Positions 9,888 to 17,989 of a stretch of DNA of 64,000 bases are shown one piece after another. The DNA comes from Paraburkholderia sp. DHOC27 (GTDB lineage Bacteria > Pseudomonadota > Gammaproteobacteria > Burkholderiales > Burkholderiaceae), in the NCBI RefSeq assembly GCF_003429005.1, contig NZ_QVQV01000001.1:372001-436000 (forward strand), given 5' to 3'. The translations under genes were made by a program, and so were the position numbers. How positions within the stretch are numbered: the first letter of the stretch is position 1; each line of letters begins with the position of its first letter. The notes under the pieces were generated by a model. That model was given only the letters and a program-made list of their open reading frames with translations, did not search any database and was not told the DNA's origin.

Positions 9888-10700
9888 TCAGGCGGATGCC
9901 TTGTGCGTGAGGTCGTCGAGCAGTTTCAGGTCGGTGACGGAATAGGACATGCCGAGACGAAAGCCCGCGCCCATACGCACCGGCTGCAATGCCGACAACT
10001 CTTCGCCCACCGCTTCGGGGAAGCTGAGCGCGCCTTCGCCCACCCAGGCGTCGACCAGCTTCAGATCGTCGGTGACGGACAGCACCAGTTCGTTGACGGC
10101 GGGCTGATCGTGCTGGCCGACAGAGAGTCGCGGGAAATAGCGCAGATTCACGGTGGGACGCGACACCAGCGTCGCCGGATCTTTGACGGGCTCACGCAGT
10201 GTTACGCGGGCATCCACGAGCCGCTGTCCGTTCGACGACATGCTCGCGCCGAACCGGCCGCCCGCTGTCACTGGCGCAGCCGCCGCGCTGGGAGCCACGT
10301 AGGTACGGGTTTGATACACGCTGCCGAGCCGCTTGGGAAAGCCCTGAATCCAGCCGCGTGCGAGGGCGGCGTCGTTGTCGACAAAGATGTAGGGACACCA
10401 GGCGACTGGCGTTTCCCCATGTCTTGCGTCGACCAGCAACAGGAACTCGCGGTACTGATAGCGCGCCGGATCGAGGTATTCGTCGTGTTCGCCGTTGAAC
10501 TGCCAGTCGATGAAAAGCGCCACCGCGTGACCATTCGCCTGCGGATCGGGCGTGAGACCCTCGGGCAGCGTGGCGGCAGTCGCTTCAGGCGACGCCCAGA
10601 ACTCGACGCCGATTACATCGCCGGAGTAATGCCACGGCGGCGGCGGATTGAGCGACGCCTGACCCAGCGGCGTGCGCGGTACGACGTATCCCTTGAGCAT
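9888..10700 (-). CDS. Acetoacetate decarboxylase family protein
   Basis: A 270-residue protein of the acetoacetate decarboxylase (ADC) fold. The segment ARGWIQGFPKRLGSVYQTR holds the conserved P-K motif that contains the Schiff-base Lys of ADC. The N-terminal stretch PPPPWHYSGDVIGVEFWASP is typical of the large ADC-like group in proteobacteria, many of whose members are not true acetoacetate decarboxylases. A good ribosome-binding site (GGGAG) precedes the ATG. It is followed by poxB after 54 bp in the same direction and may head the seven-gene run; substrate is unknown. Confidence 0.85.
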   Translation of the reverse strand: MLKGYVVPRTPLGQASLNPPPPWHYSGDVIGVEFWASPEATAATLPEGLTPDPQANGHAVALFIDWQFNGEHDEYLDPARYQYREFLLLVDARHGETPVAWCPYIFVDNDAALARGWIQGFPKRLGSVYQTRTYVAPSAAAAPVTAGGRFGASMSSNGQRLVDARVTLREPVKDPATLVSRPTVNLRYFPRLSVGQHDQPAVNELVLSVTDDLKLVDAWVGEGALSFPEAVGEELSALQPVRMGAGFRLGMSYSVTDLKLLDDLTHKASA

Positions 10701-10860
10701 GTCGATCTCCCGGAAGGTATCTCAGGCCATGAAGTGCACGTCGTGAATAGTGCCGTTGCTTCAGGGCCGATACTGTCGAGATCGCACGGTTGGTTAGTGA
10801 ATTTGCACGGTGGCGGGGGGTGCTGGGTACGGGGAGGTTGATGCTAGAGGTAAGGGGGTT

Positions 10861-10887
10861 GGGATTGCACGAGGGTGCGGCAATCCC
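10861..10887. terminator. Hairpin downstream of antitoxin remnant
   Basis: An inverted repeat, GGGATTGC with GCAATCCC, and an inner GCAC/GTGC pairing form a strong stem-loop 16 bp beyond the stop of the small minus-strand gene. There is no U-tract on either strand, so it is a weak terminator candidate or an mRNA 3' end structure. Confidence 0.35.
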
Positions 10888-10902
10888 AGCTTCACACGGC
10901 CT

Positions 10903-11058
10903 CTAATACGTTAAGTCCTTGTCGTCCTCGTTGGCGAATTCGCCCATCACAAGCGAATCATCGCCAGCCTCCGCTATAGCCCTGGAAGCCTCCGCCCAAC
11001 CTTCGCGGACTTTTTTCTGCGGTTGGGGCACATCGATTACATCGTTTTCAACTTTCAT
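10903..11058 (-). pseudogene. MazE/AbrB-type antitoxin, C-terminal remnant
   Basis: A 51-codon minus-strand frame beginning MKVENDVIDVPQPQKKVREG and continuing WAEASRAIAEAGDDSLVMGE to end in FANEDDKDLTY. From memory of the family this is the C-terminal half of MazE-like SpoVT/AbrB antitoxins, where such a tail follows an N-terminal beta-barrel DNA-binding domain. That domain is absent: the DNA upstream of the ATG shows no IGNS or PKP-type motif in any frame. No MazF-like toxin follows in the 200 bp downstream. I read it as a decayed toxin-antitoxin locus; a translated short peptide is possible because the frame is intact. Confidence 0.55.
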
Positions 11059-11085
11059 CCCGTTGCTCTCTTCGTTGCATGCGAA

Positions 11086-11505
11086 TCATTTGTCTGAGCA
11101 TGCAGGAATCAACGTTACCTCTACTCTCGTGCCCGTCGGTTCATACTTACTGTCGGGCATCATGGGTTGGTAGACGTGAGCTACAACTTCCGTCGTGGCG
11201 GATCGGACCTGTAGCATATCCAGCGCTTGTTTAACCGTTTCTGCTCTCCTCTGTGCGATACGTTGCGGATCGTGCTCGCGCATATCAGCCAGGCCAACAA
11301 TAGAAGTACCTTCTAGCGCGGAAAGATTGATACGTGAATCTACGATCCAGTTTGCAAGAGCAAGGACTTCTGTATTGCTGATCGTACTGGAGTTGAAGTC
11401 AAAGTTGATGTCCCTTGTTTGGCCTCGTTGACTCTCCGGCCCCGAGCAGGCGAAAGCACGTGAAATGGTGAGCGCTACCACAACCGTTAAAACGATCCAC
11501 CTCAA
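11086..11505 (-). CDS. Exported OmpA-like domain protein paired with M35 peptidase
   Basis: About 139 residues with an N-terminal signal peptide (RWIVLTVVVALTISRAFA, then CSGPES) and a C-terminal OmpA-like domain: INFDFNSSTISNTEVLALAN, GLADMREHDPQRIAQRRAET, consistent with the peptidoglycan-associated fold. The proposed start is a TTG at 11505, 6 nt after a GGGAG ribosome-binding site and 1 nt after the stop of the M35 gene; an ATG at 11526 inside that gene is the alternative. It should lie in the periplasm, possibly bound to peptidoglycan. Base composition is poorer in G+C than neighbouring genes. Role unknown; the coupling to a peptidase suggests inhibitor, immunity or anchoring partner. 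Confidence 0.7.
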   Translation of the reverse strand: MRWIVLTVVVALTISRAFACSGPESQRGQTRDINFDFNSSTISNTEVLALANWIVDSRINLSALEGTSIVGLADMREHDPQRIAQRRAETVKQALDMLQVRSATTEVVAHVYQPMMPDSKYEPTGTRVEVTLIPACSDK

Positions 11506-11506
11506 T

Positions 11507-12202
11507 TTAGTCTCCCGCAACGACATAGCCAGCTACGCTGTCTGCGTTGTTGAGAGCCAGGTCCGGGTTCTCTTGAGCCCAATCTCTCAGCGTGTAAGCG
11601 ATTGTGTATTTATTGTCCTTGGTCGCCATCGTGTCCATGAAATGCGAAACCTCATGAATTACGGTTGACACGCGTGAGTCCGCGTTTGCGGACCACTGAC
11701 GCATAGTGCAAAACAACGGGCCGATACTGATGGTGTGCGTAGCCGTATCGGGTGCGCAGACATGAGCTGCCTCCTGGCCGACACCGGCAGGGTTCGGCAT
11801 ACAACCTGTAACCCTGTCCGCTTCGCTGCCTGTTCGAACAAAATTGGCGGGGCTAAGGCTTCGCAGGATGGCCGAGATTTTCGGTAATCCATCGATGAGA
11901 ATTGCATGGGCAGATTCGTCGTTACGACCAAACCATCGTTGTACGCGCGCTCGCTCGCTGGACGACCATGTCTTCAAAGCGCAGATACGTGCGTCGACTA
12001 ACGGGATGGCGCGCTGGAGAATATCGTTGATGATCCCCCTGAATTCTTTGTTCGTCATGTTCTCGCATATCTTTTCCGTATTGATTCTTACATGAACCAT
12101 CGATCCCGGATTCGTGTTGGTAACCGCCGTTGAATGTACTTTGATCCATTCCTCGTTCCCACCATCCGCGAAGCCATATTTGTTATTGCCAAAGTCACTC
12201 AT
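11507..12202 (-). CDS. M35-type (aspzincin) zinc metallo-endopeptidase domain protein
   Basis: 231 residues. The zinc site HEVSH is at 183-187, followed by the aspzincin Asp segment DNKY (196-199) and the NADS motif at 219-222; together these identify the deuterolysin/lysine-specific endopeptidase family M35. No signal peptide is seen at the N-terminus, yet there are five Cys (46, 74, 134, 149, 165), which suggests disulfides and an extracytoplasmic site of action. The start is the ATG at 12202, preceded by GGAG; an upstream ATG at 12280 lacks support. It is translationally coupled to the OmpA-like gene. Such a leaderless toxin-like enzyme beside an exported partner could be a type VI effector pair, but that is inference. 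Confidence 0.78.
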   Translation of the reverse strand: MSDFGNNKYGFADGGNEEWIKVHSTAVTNTNPGSMVHVRINTEKICENMTNKEFRGIINDILQRAIPLVDARICALKTWSSSERARVQRWFGRNDESAHAILIDGLPKISAILRSLSPANFVRTGSEADRVTGCMPNPAGVGQEAAHVCAPDTATHTISIGPLFCTMRQWSANADSRVSTVIHEVSHFMDTMATKDNKYTIAYTLRDWAQENPDLALNNADSVAGYVVAGD

Positions 12203-12542
12203 TCGTCGTTGCTCCGAGTCGTGTAAAAGCATCAAGCTGGATGCCGATCTGCTCCACGGGCCGACAAAGCCACGGGTCACGCACGCTGCGCCAGCGCTTT
12301 TGACAAAAGCGTAATCACTTTGAAAAAAGGGGGGTAGCAGACGAGGCTTGTTTGTTTGACAGGCAAATTACCTGAGGCGTCAGGCAAGGTCTGACGCCTA
12401 ACACACGCACTGTCAGTCTGATGCTGGCGACGAGGTGCAGCAGTGGAAAAGAAAAAAGGCGCGAGTATTCGCGCCTTCGTCGTAACGATGGGTGCTGACG
12501 AACGTTCTGGCTACAGATCGTCGGTAGCCGAACGCCCCATCC
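12203..12542. other. Gene-free stretch between M35 gene and porin
   Basis: About 340 bp without a supported gene. It holds the porin terminator at its right end, an inverted repeat GGCGTCAG/CTGACGCC at about 12376-12398 with no U-tract, and AT-rich DNA (AAAAAAGGGGGG near 12323) that probably carries the promoter of the M35 gene pair. Confidence 0.6.
12447..12477 (-). terminator. Intrinsic terminator of the porin gene
   Basis: On the minus strand a 7-bp stem GGCGCGA/TCGCGCC with loop ATAC is followed by TTTTTTCTTTT. It lies about 65 nt after the porin stop codon. Confidence 0.8.
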
Positions 12543-13700
12543 TCAGAACCTATGCCGAACCCCAATGCGCGCCGCAATCTGCTTATCCGATCCCACGCCC
12601 GAATTGCCGAAGAAGCTGGAGCTCGAACCAATTTCCGCCTGCACCGGCGTATTGCCGTTACTGCCCGACGCCTTCTGATAAACGCCAATGATGTACACGT
12701 CGGTACTCTTGCTCAACTGGTAATCGAGGATCGAGCTGACCTGGTTCCAGCGCCCGGTCGACGAGCCCGTCAAATCCGAGTACGTGTATGCCAGCGCCGC
12801 GGACAAAGCCGGCGTGAACATATAGCGGCCGTCGATTTCGAAGTTGTTGAAGTGCGACATCTGCCCTTGCGTGCCTTCGAAGATCGTGTCGGTCCAGTTG
12901 CCGAAAATCAGCACCTTGCCGAAATCGTACTTCGCACCCACGCCGAGCGTGGCCAGGTCCTTGTTGCCGAACGTGTTCACGTTGGCAATGGTGATCGGAA
13001 ACGCGGGAGACGTCGCGGTCGGATAGCGGATATCCGTGTACGCGGCGCCCATTGCAAACGAACCGTGCGCATAGTTCGCGCCGAAGCTATAAGTGCGTGA
13101 CGAGCCCGGCGTGGTGACGCCTGCGGCCGTGGTCGTCGGTGCGCCGGCGAAATCACCGGCCTCGTTGGAGAAGCCGTACATCGCGCCAAACGTCAGCCCG
13201 GAGAAATCCGCGCTAGAAAACTTGACGACGTTGTTGATACGGCTCGAGGTCAACTGGTCCACGTCGTTCATTCGGAACGCGTAGTTACCCACCGTCACAC
13301 CACCTGCCGCGTAGCGCGAAATGTAGTCGGTCGAAAACGAATATTGACGACCAAAGGTGAGCGCGCCCACGCCGTCCCGCGACAGGCCTACGAACGCCTG
13401 ACGGCCGAACAGATCGCCACCCTGCGACGCCGTCCCCGTGCCCACGCTGAAACCATTTTCCAGAATGAAGATGGCGCGCAGTCCACCACCCAGGTCCTCC
13501 GTGCCACGCAATCCCCACCGATTCCCCTGCGTCACGCCATCGTCGAACTTGAAAAGATGCGACGAGCCGCCCTTGTTGTTCGCGGCATTGCTGACGTAGC
13601 TCACACCCGCGTCCATCAAGCCGTAAAGCGTGACGCTGCTTTGCGCATGCGCTGCCGTGGCGAGCACTCCAACGCCCGCCGTGAGGATCAATTTTTTCAT
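12543..13700 (-). CDS. General outer-membrane porin (Gram-negative porin family)
   Basis: A 385-residue trimeric beta-barrel porin of the Burkholderia/Neisseria type. Signal peptide MKKLILTAGVGVLATAAHAQ, then SSVTLYGLMDAGVSYVSNA, the canonical mature start. Loop/turn landmarks include NRWGLRGTEDLGGGLRAIF and FGRQAFVGL, and the protein ends RIGVRHRF with the terminal Phe needed for BAM recognition. The ATG at 13700 has a good AGGAGAT site; in-frame codons upstream are not supported. It allows diffusion of small hydrophilic solutes. It lies next to the catabolic operon and could serve its uptake, but it has its own leader and terminator. Confidence 0.95.
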   Translation of the reverse strand: MKKLILTAGVGVLATAAHAQSSVTLYGLMDAGVSYVSNAANNKGGSSHLFKFDDGVTQGNRWGLRGTEDLGGGLRAIFILENGFSVGTGTASQGGDLFGRQAFVGLSRDGVGALTFGRQYSFSTDYISRYAAGGVTVGNYAFRMNDVDQLTSSRINNVVKFSSADFSGLTFGAMYGFSNEAGDFAGAPTTTAAGVTTPGSSRTYSFGANYAHGSFAMGAAYTDIRYPTATSPAFPITIANVNTFGNKDLATLGVGAKYDFGKVLIFGNWTDTIFEGTQGQMSHFNNFEIDGRYMFTPALSAALAYTYSDLTGSSTGRWNQVSSILDYQLSKSTDVYIIGVYQKASGSNGNTPVQAEIGSSSSFFGNSGVGSDKQIAARIGVRHRF

Positions 13701-13747
13701 GGCTATCTCCTGATTGTTTTCGTAATGATTTGGGTGATGCATCGGCT

Positions 13748-13801
13748 CAAGGCCTTTTGCGAAGACGCAAACGTCCTCTCCTTCCCTTGGCAAAAGCCTT
13801 G
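13748..13801 (-). promoter_or_regulatory. Long stem-loop in the porin 5' leader
   Basis: The minus-strand sequence between 13801 and 13748 has outer arms CAAGGCTTTTGC and GCAAAAGGCCTTG (one-base bulge) around a loop that itself holds GACG/CGTC. If transcribed it would form a nested hairpin about 50 nt upstream of the porin start and could serve mRNA stability or small-RNA control. The AT-rich segment near 13850-13875 is the likely promoter. Confidence 0.4.
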
Positions 13802-13914
13802 GGAAGTCCAGCGAACAGCGAATAGAAAAGCGGGTCGAAAATCAGACGCTAAATTTAGTATTCTTAACTATCCAGGTGCGTGGCCCTCCTCGCCACGCAC
13901 GCAGCTTCTCAAGC

Positions 13915-15249
13915 TCAGGACGACGACGCGCGTGCCGCCGGCAGCGCCAGCTCCGCCTCTTTCTTCGGCGCCTCGGGTTCCAGCCGGATACGCAGCGCAA
14001 ACAGCGGTCCGAGCAGCAGCACGAGCATCGACGCACCAAATGCGACCAGCCAGTTGCCGTGCGAAAGATCGAGCACGAACCCCACCACGACCGGCGACGC
14101 CGCGCCCGCCAGCGCCATGCCGGTAAACGTGCATGCTGCGGAAGTCGCAGAGTGTTCGCGCGACACTTCAGTGCCGATCACCCACAACGGAGAATCCGCA
14201 ATCTCCGAGCAGAAGAAAGCAAAGCCGAGGCTGCCTGCGCAGACCACGAGGTTATGCGTCAGAAGCAACGGAATCAGTCCGAGCATGGAGGCCAGAAACC
14301 CGAAGATGATCACGTCACGGCGCGAGCGCAGGCGATCGCCTGTGCGCCGGTAGTGCCAGTCGCACAGCATGCCGCCCACGGCCGTGCCCGCCATGCCGCC
14401 CAGCAGCACGAGCGTCGAGAAGATCGCCGTGTGCCCGAGTTTCATGCCGTAGCGTTGCGCGAAAAAGGACGGCATCCAATTGAGGAAAAACCACAGCACC
14501 CAGCCGTGACAGAAACAGGTCGCGGCAGCGGGCCAGACCCGGCGGATCATGTCGGGCCAATCGACCGGCGTTGCACCAGGTCGTGGTTGAGAAGGATTCG
14601 AGGCATGGGCGGCAGCGGCCAGCGCCGCCTCTTCCGCAGCGGCGCGCTTATGCGAATCCCCGAGCGTGAAGTACATCACGAACATGTAGACCAGCGTGAC
14701 GCCGCCAAGAATGATGAACGTCAGCCGCCACGAAAACGCCAGGATGAGCGAGGTCACGATCAACGGCGCCAGCGCGTTGGCGAGGCGCCCCACCGCGTGC
14801 ATGGTGCCAAGCGCCGTGCCGCGCGCTTCCTCTGGCACTGCGCGGCCTATCATGCGTGCCGCCGTCGGATAGATCGGCGCTTCGCCGATGCCCACCACGA
14901 ATCGCGCGGCCACCAGTGCAACGAAGCTGCCCACGAGACCCGTGACGATGGTCGCCACCGACCAGATCACGCCATACACCAGCATGCCCTTGCGCGCACC
15001 AATGCGGTCGCTGTGCCAGCCGCCCGGCACCATGAACACGCTGTACGCCACGGCAAAGGCCGAGAAAATCAGTCCGATGTGGGTGTTGCTGAAACCCAGT
15101 TCCTTGCTGATCACGGGCGCCGCCACGGACATGTTGGTCCGGTCGACGTACATGATGAACGCCATCAGGCACAGGAGAATCAGCGTCAGTGGCGTTTTTC
15201 TTTTGTTGGCCGGCAGTTCGGGCTGCGGCTCAGGCTGTACAACTGCCAT
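13915..15249 (-). CDS. MFS transporter, anion:cation symporter (ACS) type
   Basis: A 444-residue 12-helix major facilitator. FIMYVDRTNMSVAAPVISKE at helix 1 and the loop motif GGWHSDRIGARKG mark the ACS family, which imports organic acids such as glucarate, galactonate, phthalate or tartrate. The central cytoplasmic loop lies near residues 200-240. The ATG at 15249 has a strong GGAGGA site. It is the last gene of the LeuC-LeuD-PdxA-hydrolase run and is the obvious uptake system for the substrate of that pathway. Confidence 0.88.
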   Translation of the reverse strand: MAVVQPEPQPELPANKRKTPLTLILLCLMAFIMYVDRTNMSVAAPVISKELGFSNTHIGLIFSAFAVAYSVFMVPGGWHSDRIGARKGMLVYGVIWSVATIVTGLVGSFVALVAARFVVGIGEAPIYPTAARMIGRAVPEEARGTALGTMHAVGRLANALAPLIVTSLILAFSWRLTFIILGGVTLVYMFVMYFTLGDSHKRAAAEEAALAAAAHASNPSQPRPGATPVDWPDMIRRVWPAAATCFCHGWVLWFFLNWMPSFFAQRYGMKLGHTAIFSTLVLLGGMAGTAVGGMLCDWHYRRTGDRLRSRRDVIIFGFLASMLGLIPLLLTHNLVVCAGSLGFAFFCSEIADSPLWVIGTEVSREHSATSAACTFTGMALAGAASPVVVGFVLDLSHGNWLVAFGASMLVLLLGPLFALRIRLEPEAPKKEAELALPAARASSS

Positions 15250-15330
15250 GTCATCCTCCAGTATGCCCGGCACGCGGTCACGGCAAACAGCCGTTGAGCC
15301 GTTTGCATGGCAGCGTGACGGGTGGCCCCT

Positions 15331-16209
15331 CTAGCGGAAAAATCCGTGCAGCACGTCGTAGGTCTGCTTGGGGCATTCTTCCTGCAGATAGTGACCGGAC
15401 GGAACCGTCGCAGTCCTGACGATATTGCTGGCGTAGCGCGACCACACTTCTGCCGCGTTGTGATTGCGGCCCACACCACCCTTCTCGCCCCACAGAATCA
15501 GCGCCGGTGTTTCCACCTTGCGGCCCGCTTCGAAATCCGCCGTGTCCATCTCCAGATCGATGCCGAAGGTCGCGCGGTAGTCTTCGCACATGGCGTGGAT
15601 GACGTCCGGATTCTTGATGCAGCGAATGTAGTCGGCGAGCGCTTCCGGTCCGAAGAAGCTCGTGCCCTGATCGGTCTTCGACAGCTTGCGGCGGATAAAG
15701 AACTCCGGGTCCGCGCCCATCATGCGTTCAGGCGTGGGGAAGTCCTGCGTCATGAAGAACCAGTGCCACGAAAACTTGCCCCACTGCCGCGTGACATTGT
15801 TCAGCAGATGATGTTGCGGCAGCATGTCCATGAAGCCCGCTTTCAGCACCCGCCCCGGATGATCCAGGCACATGCGATGCAGCACGCGCGCGCCGCGGTC
15901 ATGACCCGCTGCGTTGAACTTCTCGAAGCCAAGCGCTTCCATCACTTCCACCTGATCGAGCGCCATCGCACGGAACGAGTAAGCCGAATGATCGGCGCCG
16001 CCGGGCGGCTTCGAACTGTCGCCGTAGCCGCGCAGATCGGTCAGCACCACCGTGAAATCTTCCGCGAGTTGCGGCGCAATCTTGTGCCACGACAGGTGAT
16101 TGAACGGATTTCCGTGCATCAGCAGCAGCGGCGGCCCCTTGCCCCCGGTTACGGTGACGATTTCAGCACCGCTCGTCTTGATGACTGTTTTGGTGAAGTT
16201 CTCAAGCAT
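15331..16209 (-). CDS. Alpha/beta hydrolase, haloacetate dehalogenase-like
   Basis: 292 residues. The fold motifs are HGNPFNHLSW (oxyanion region), nucleophile Asp104 in GHDRGARVLHRM, and His273 in PSGHYLQE. All the residues known for fluoroacetate dehalogenase can be matched by eye: Asp104, Arg105, Arg108, Asp128, the His149-Trp150 pair and Tyr211 for the halide pocket, and His273. That argues for C-halogen bond hydrolysis or a closely related activity on a small carboxylate. The ATG at 16209 follows GAGAGAG. It lies between pdxA-like and MFS genes, so the in vivo substrate is probably part of that pathway, which may not be halogenated. Confidence 0.82.
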   Translation of the reverse strand: MLENFTKTVIKTSGAEIVTVTGGKGPPLLLMHGNPFNHLSWHKIAPQLAEDFTVVLTDLRGYGDSSKPPGGADHSAYSFRAMALDQVEVMEALGFEKFNAAGHDRGARVLHRMCLDHPGRVLKAGFMDMLPQHHLLNNVTRQWGKFSWHWFFMTQDFPTPERMMGADPEFFIRRKLSKTDQGTSFFGPEALADYIRCIKNPDVIHAMCEDYRATFGIDLEMDTADFEAGRKVETPALILWGEKGGVGRNHNAAEVWSRYASNIVRTATVPSGHYLQEECPKQTYDVLHGFFR

Positions 16210-16251
16210 GTTCGTCTCTCTCACTGACTATGGTTCGTTGCGCTTTGTGAT

Positions 16252-17271
16252 TCAGTGCGCCAGCACGGGTTGCTTCGTCATGCGGGCCACGGCGTTGTCG
16301 GTGGCGACGCGGAACGCAGCGGCCATCGCGCCCACATCCGCCGTGCCCTGTCCCACGATGTCGTAGGCCACACCATGCGCGGGGGTGGCATAGACGGTTT
16401 TCAGGCCGCCGGTCATCGTCACGCCGGACGAGAAGCCGAGCAGCTTCGTCGCAATCTGCCCCTGGTCGTGATACATGATCACGACCGCATCGAAATCGCC
16501 ACGGCGTGCCTTGATAAAGACCGTGTCCGATGGAAACGGACCTTCGCTCGACAGACCTTTGGCGCGCAGCGCTTCGAGCGTGGGACGAATGATCGTGATT
16601 TCCTCGTCGCCGAACAGACCGTTCTCGCCGCCGTGCGGATTGAGCGCCGCCACGCCGATGCGCGGCGAGGTCTTGCCGAACGCGCGCATGGTGTCGTGCG
16701 CGAGGGTCAGCGCACCTTCGATGCGATCCGGCTTCACCATGTCCATGGCCTGGCGCAGCGCGACGTGCGAGGTCACGCGGAACGTCGAGAACTGCGGAAT
16801 GATGTTCACTTCGCCGAAGTAGCCGCTGTGGTCGGTCCACGCAGCGAACATCTGGTGCTCGTCGTGATAGTTCCAGCCGCCCTTGTGCAAGGCCGCCTTG
16901 TTGAGCGGCGCGAAGCAGATGCCGTCGAGTCGTCCGGCCAGAGCAAGATCCGTCATGTACTTGAGCGTTTCGCCCGTCAGACGGCCGGATTCCGCGTCGA
17001 GCTTGCCGCGTTCGTAGAGCGCCGGATCGATGTTCTTCAGATCCAGCAGCGGCACCGCGTCCGTTTGCTCCAGCCCTTCGCTGACGTCGTTCACGAGGCG
17101 GTAGTCGATACGGATGCCGGCGTCTTTCATGCCGAGTTCGAACACGCGAGCGTCGCCGATGATCACCACGTTTGCCTTCTCGCGCGCTTCCGGTGTCGAC
17201 AGCAGCTTCACGACCAGCTCGGGGCCGATACCGGTGACATCGCCCAGCATGAGTCCAATCAGGGGTTTCAT
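16252..17271 (-). CDS. PdxA2-like 4-phospho-hydroxyacid dehydrogenase
   Basis: A 339-residue NAD-dependent dehydrogenase of the PdxA family. Metal-binding and active-site segments seen are TSHVALRQAMDM, ALNPHGGENGLFGDEE and VIMYHDQGQIATKLLGF, with CFAPLNKAALHKGG, typical of PdxA2 paralogues rather than biosynthetic PdxA. PdxA2 enzymes act on 4-phospho-threonate or -erythronate, and the related TphB on a cyclic diol dicarboxylate, in each case oxidation followed by decarboxylation. The ATG at 17271 has GGAGAG upstream. No DUF1537 kinase, the usual partner of PdxA2, is nearby, so the substrate may not be phosphorylated. Confidence 0.88.
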   Translation of the reverse strand: MKPLIGLMLGDVTGIGPELVVKLLSTPEAREKANVVIIGDARVFELGMKDAGIRIDYRLVNDVSEGLEQTDAVPLLDLKNIDPALYERGKLDAESGRLTGETLKYMTDLALAGRLDGICFAPLNKAALHKGGWNYHDEHQMFAAWTDHSGYFGEVNIIPQFSTFRVTSHVALRQAMDMVKPDRIEGALTLAHDTMRAFGKTSPRIGVAALNPHGGENGLFGDEEITIIRPTLEALRAKGLSSEGPFPSDTVFIKARRGDFDAVVIMYHDQGQIATKLLGFSSGVTMTGGLKTVYATPAHGVAYDIVGQGTADVGAMAAAFRVATDNAVARMTKQPVLAH

Positions 17272-17347
17272 TGTGTTGCTCTCCATTTTCTCGGGGACCT
17301 CTATTGCAATCTGTACGTGTGTATCACGCGTTGGGGTTCGACGTACG

Positions 17348-17989
17348 TCACGCGGGCTGCGCGCCTTGGCCATCCGGCAGCACACGCACCCACGGATTCG
17401 ACGCCCAGTGGCGCTGTTCGAAAGCGTCGATCTCGGGCGAGAGGCGCAACGACGCGCCGAGCACATCGAGACCGTCCAGATACATCTGCTTGTGGCGCGC
17501 TTCGATGGCAAACGCGTACGTCTGATTCGACGCCGTGCGTACCACCTGTTCCACCACGTCGATCATCAGCCGGTTGGTGGCGGGCACGGCCACTTCGGTG
17601 CTGAGTGCCGCGATCTGCTCGGGCGTCAGAACGATGGGCAGCAGGCGATTGTTGATGGCGTTGTAGAAGAAGATTTCGCCGTAGCTCGGCGCCAGTACGG
17701 CGGCAATGCCGAACTGCTGCAGGCCCCAAACAGCGTGCTCGCGGCTCGATCCGCAGCCAAAGTTCGGCCCGCCCACCAGCATGCGCGTCTGCGCCCAGGC
17801 CGGCGTGTTCAGCACGAAATCCTGGCGCGGCGTGCCATCGGGCGCAAAACGCAGGTCGTACAGCAGGCCGTCCGCGAGACCGGACTTGTCGATGCCAAGC
17901 AGGAATTGCTTCGGCATGATCTGGTCGGTGTCGAGGTTGGCGATCGGCAAAGGCGCGGCAACGCCTTCGATGCGCGAAAAATCAGGCAC
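17348..17989 (-). CDS. LeuD-like small subunit of an isopropylmalate-isomerase-type hydro-lyase
   Basis: 213 residues with the swivelling domain of the aconitase superfamily; NFGCGSSREHAVWGLQQFGI is the conserved substrate-binding loop. It begins with GTG at 17989, overlapping the LeuC-like stop by 8 nt, so the two subunits are co-translated. The setting beside pdxA2, a hydrolase and an MFS importer, with no leuB, suggests a catabolic hydratase/isomerase, for example on a 2-methylmalate-, dimethylmalate- or tartrate-like acid, rather than leucine synthesis. It is named by homology only. Confidence 0.88.
   Translation of the reverse strand: MPDFSRIEGVAAPLPIANLDTDQIMPKQFLLGIDKSGLADGLLYDLRFAPDGTPRQDFVLNTPAWAQTRMLVGGPNFGCGSSREHAVWGLQQFGIAAVLAPSYGEIFFYNAINNRLLPIVLTPEQIAALSTEVAVPATNRLMIDVVEQVVRTASNQTYAFAIEARHKQMYLDGLDVLGASLRLSPEIDAFEQRHWASNPWVRVLPDGQGAQPA

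Noticed and set aside
12376..12398. GGCGTCAG/CTGACGCC hairpin as a terminator
   Set aside because: No U-tract follows on either strand and it is not near a stop codon; left as an unassigned repeat.
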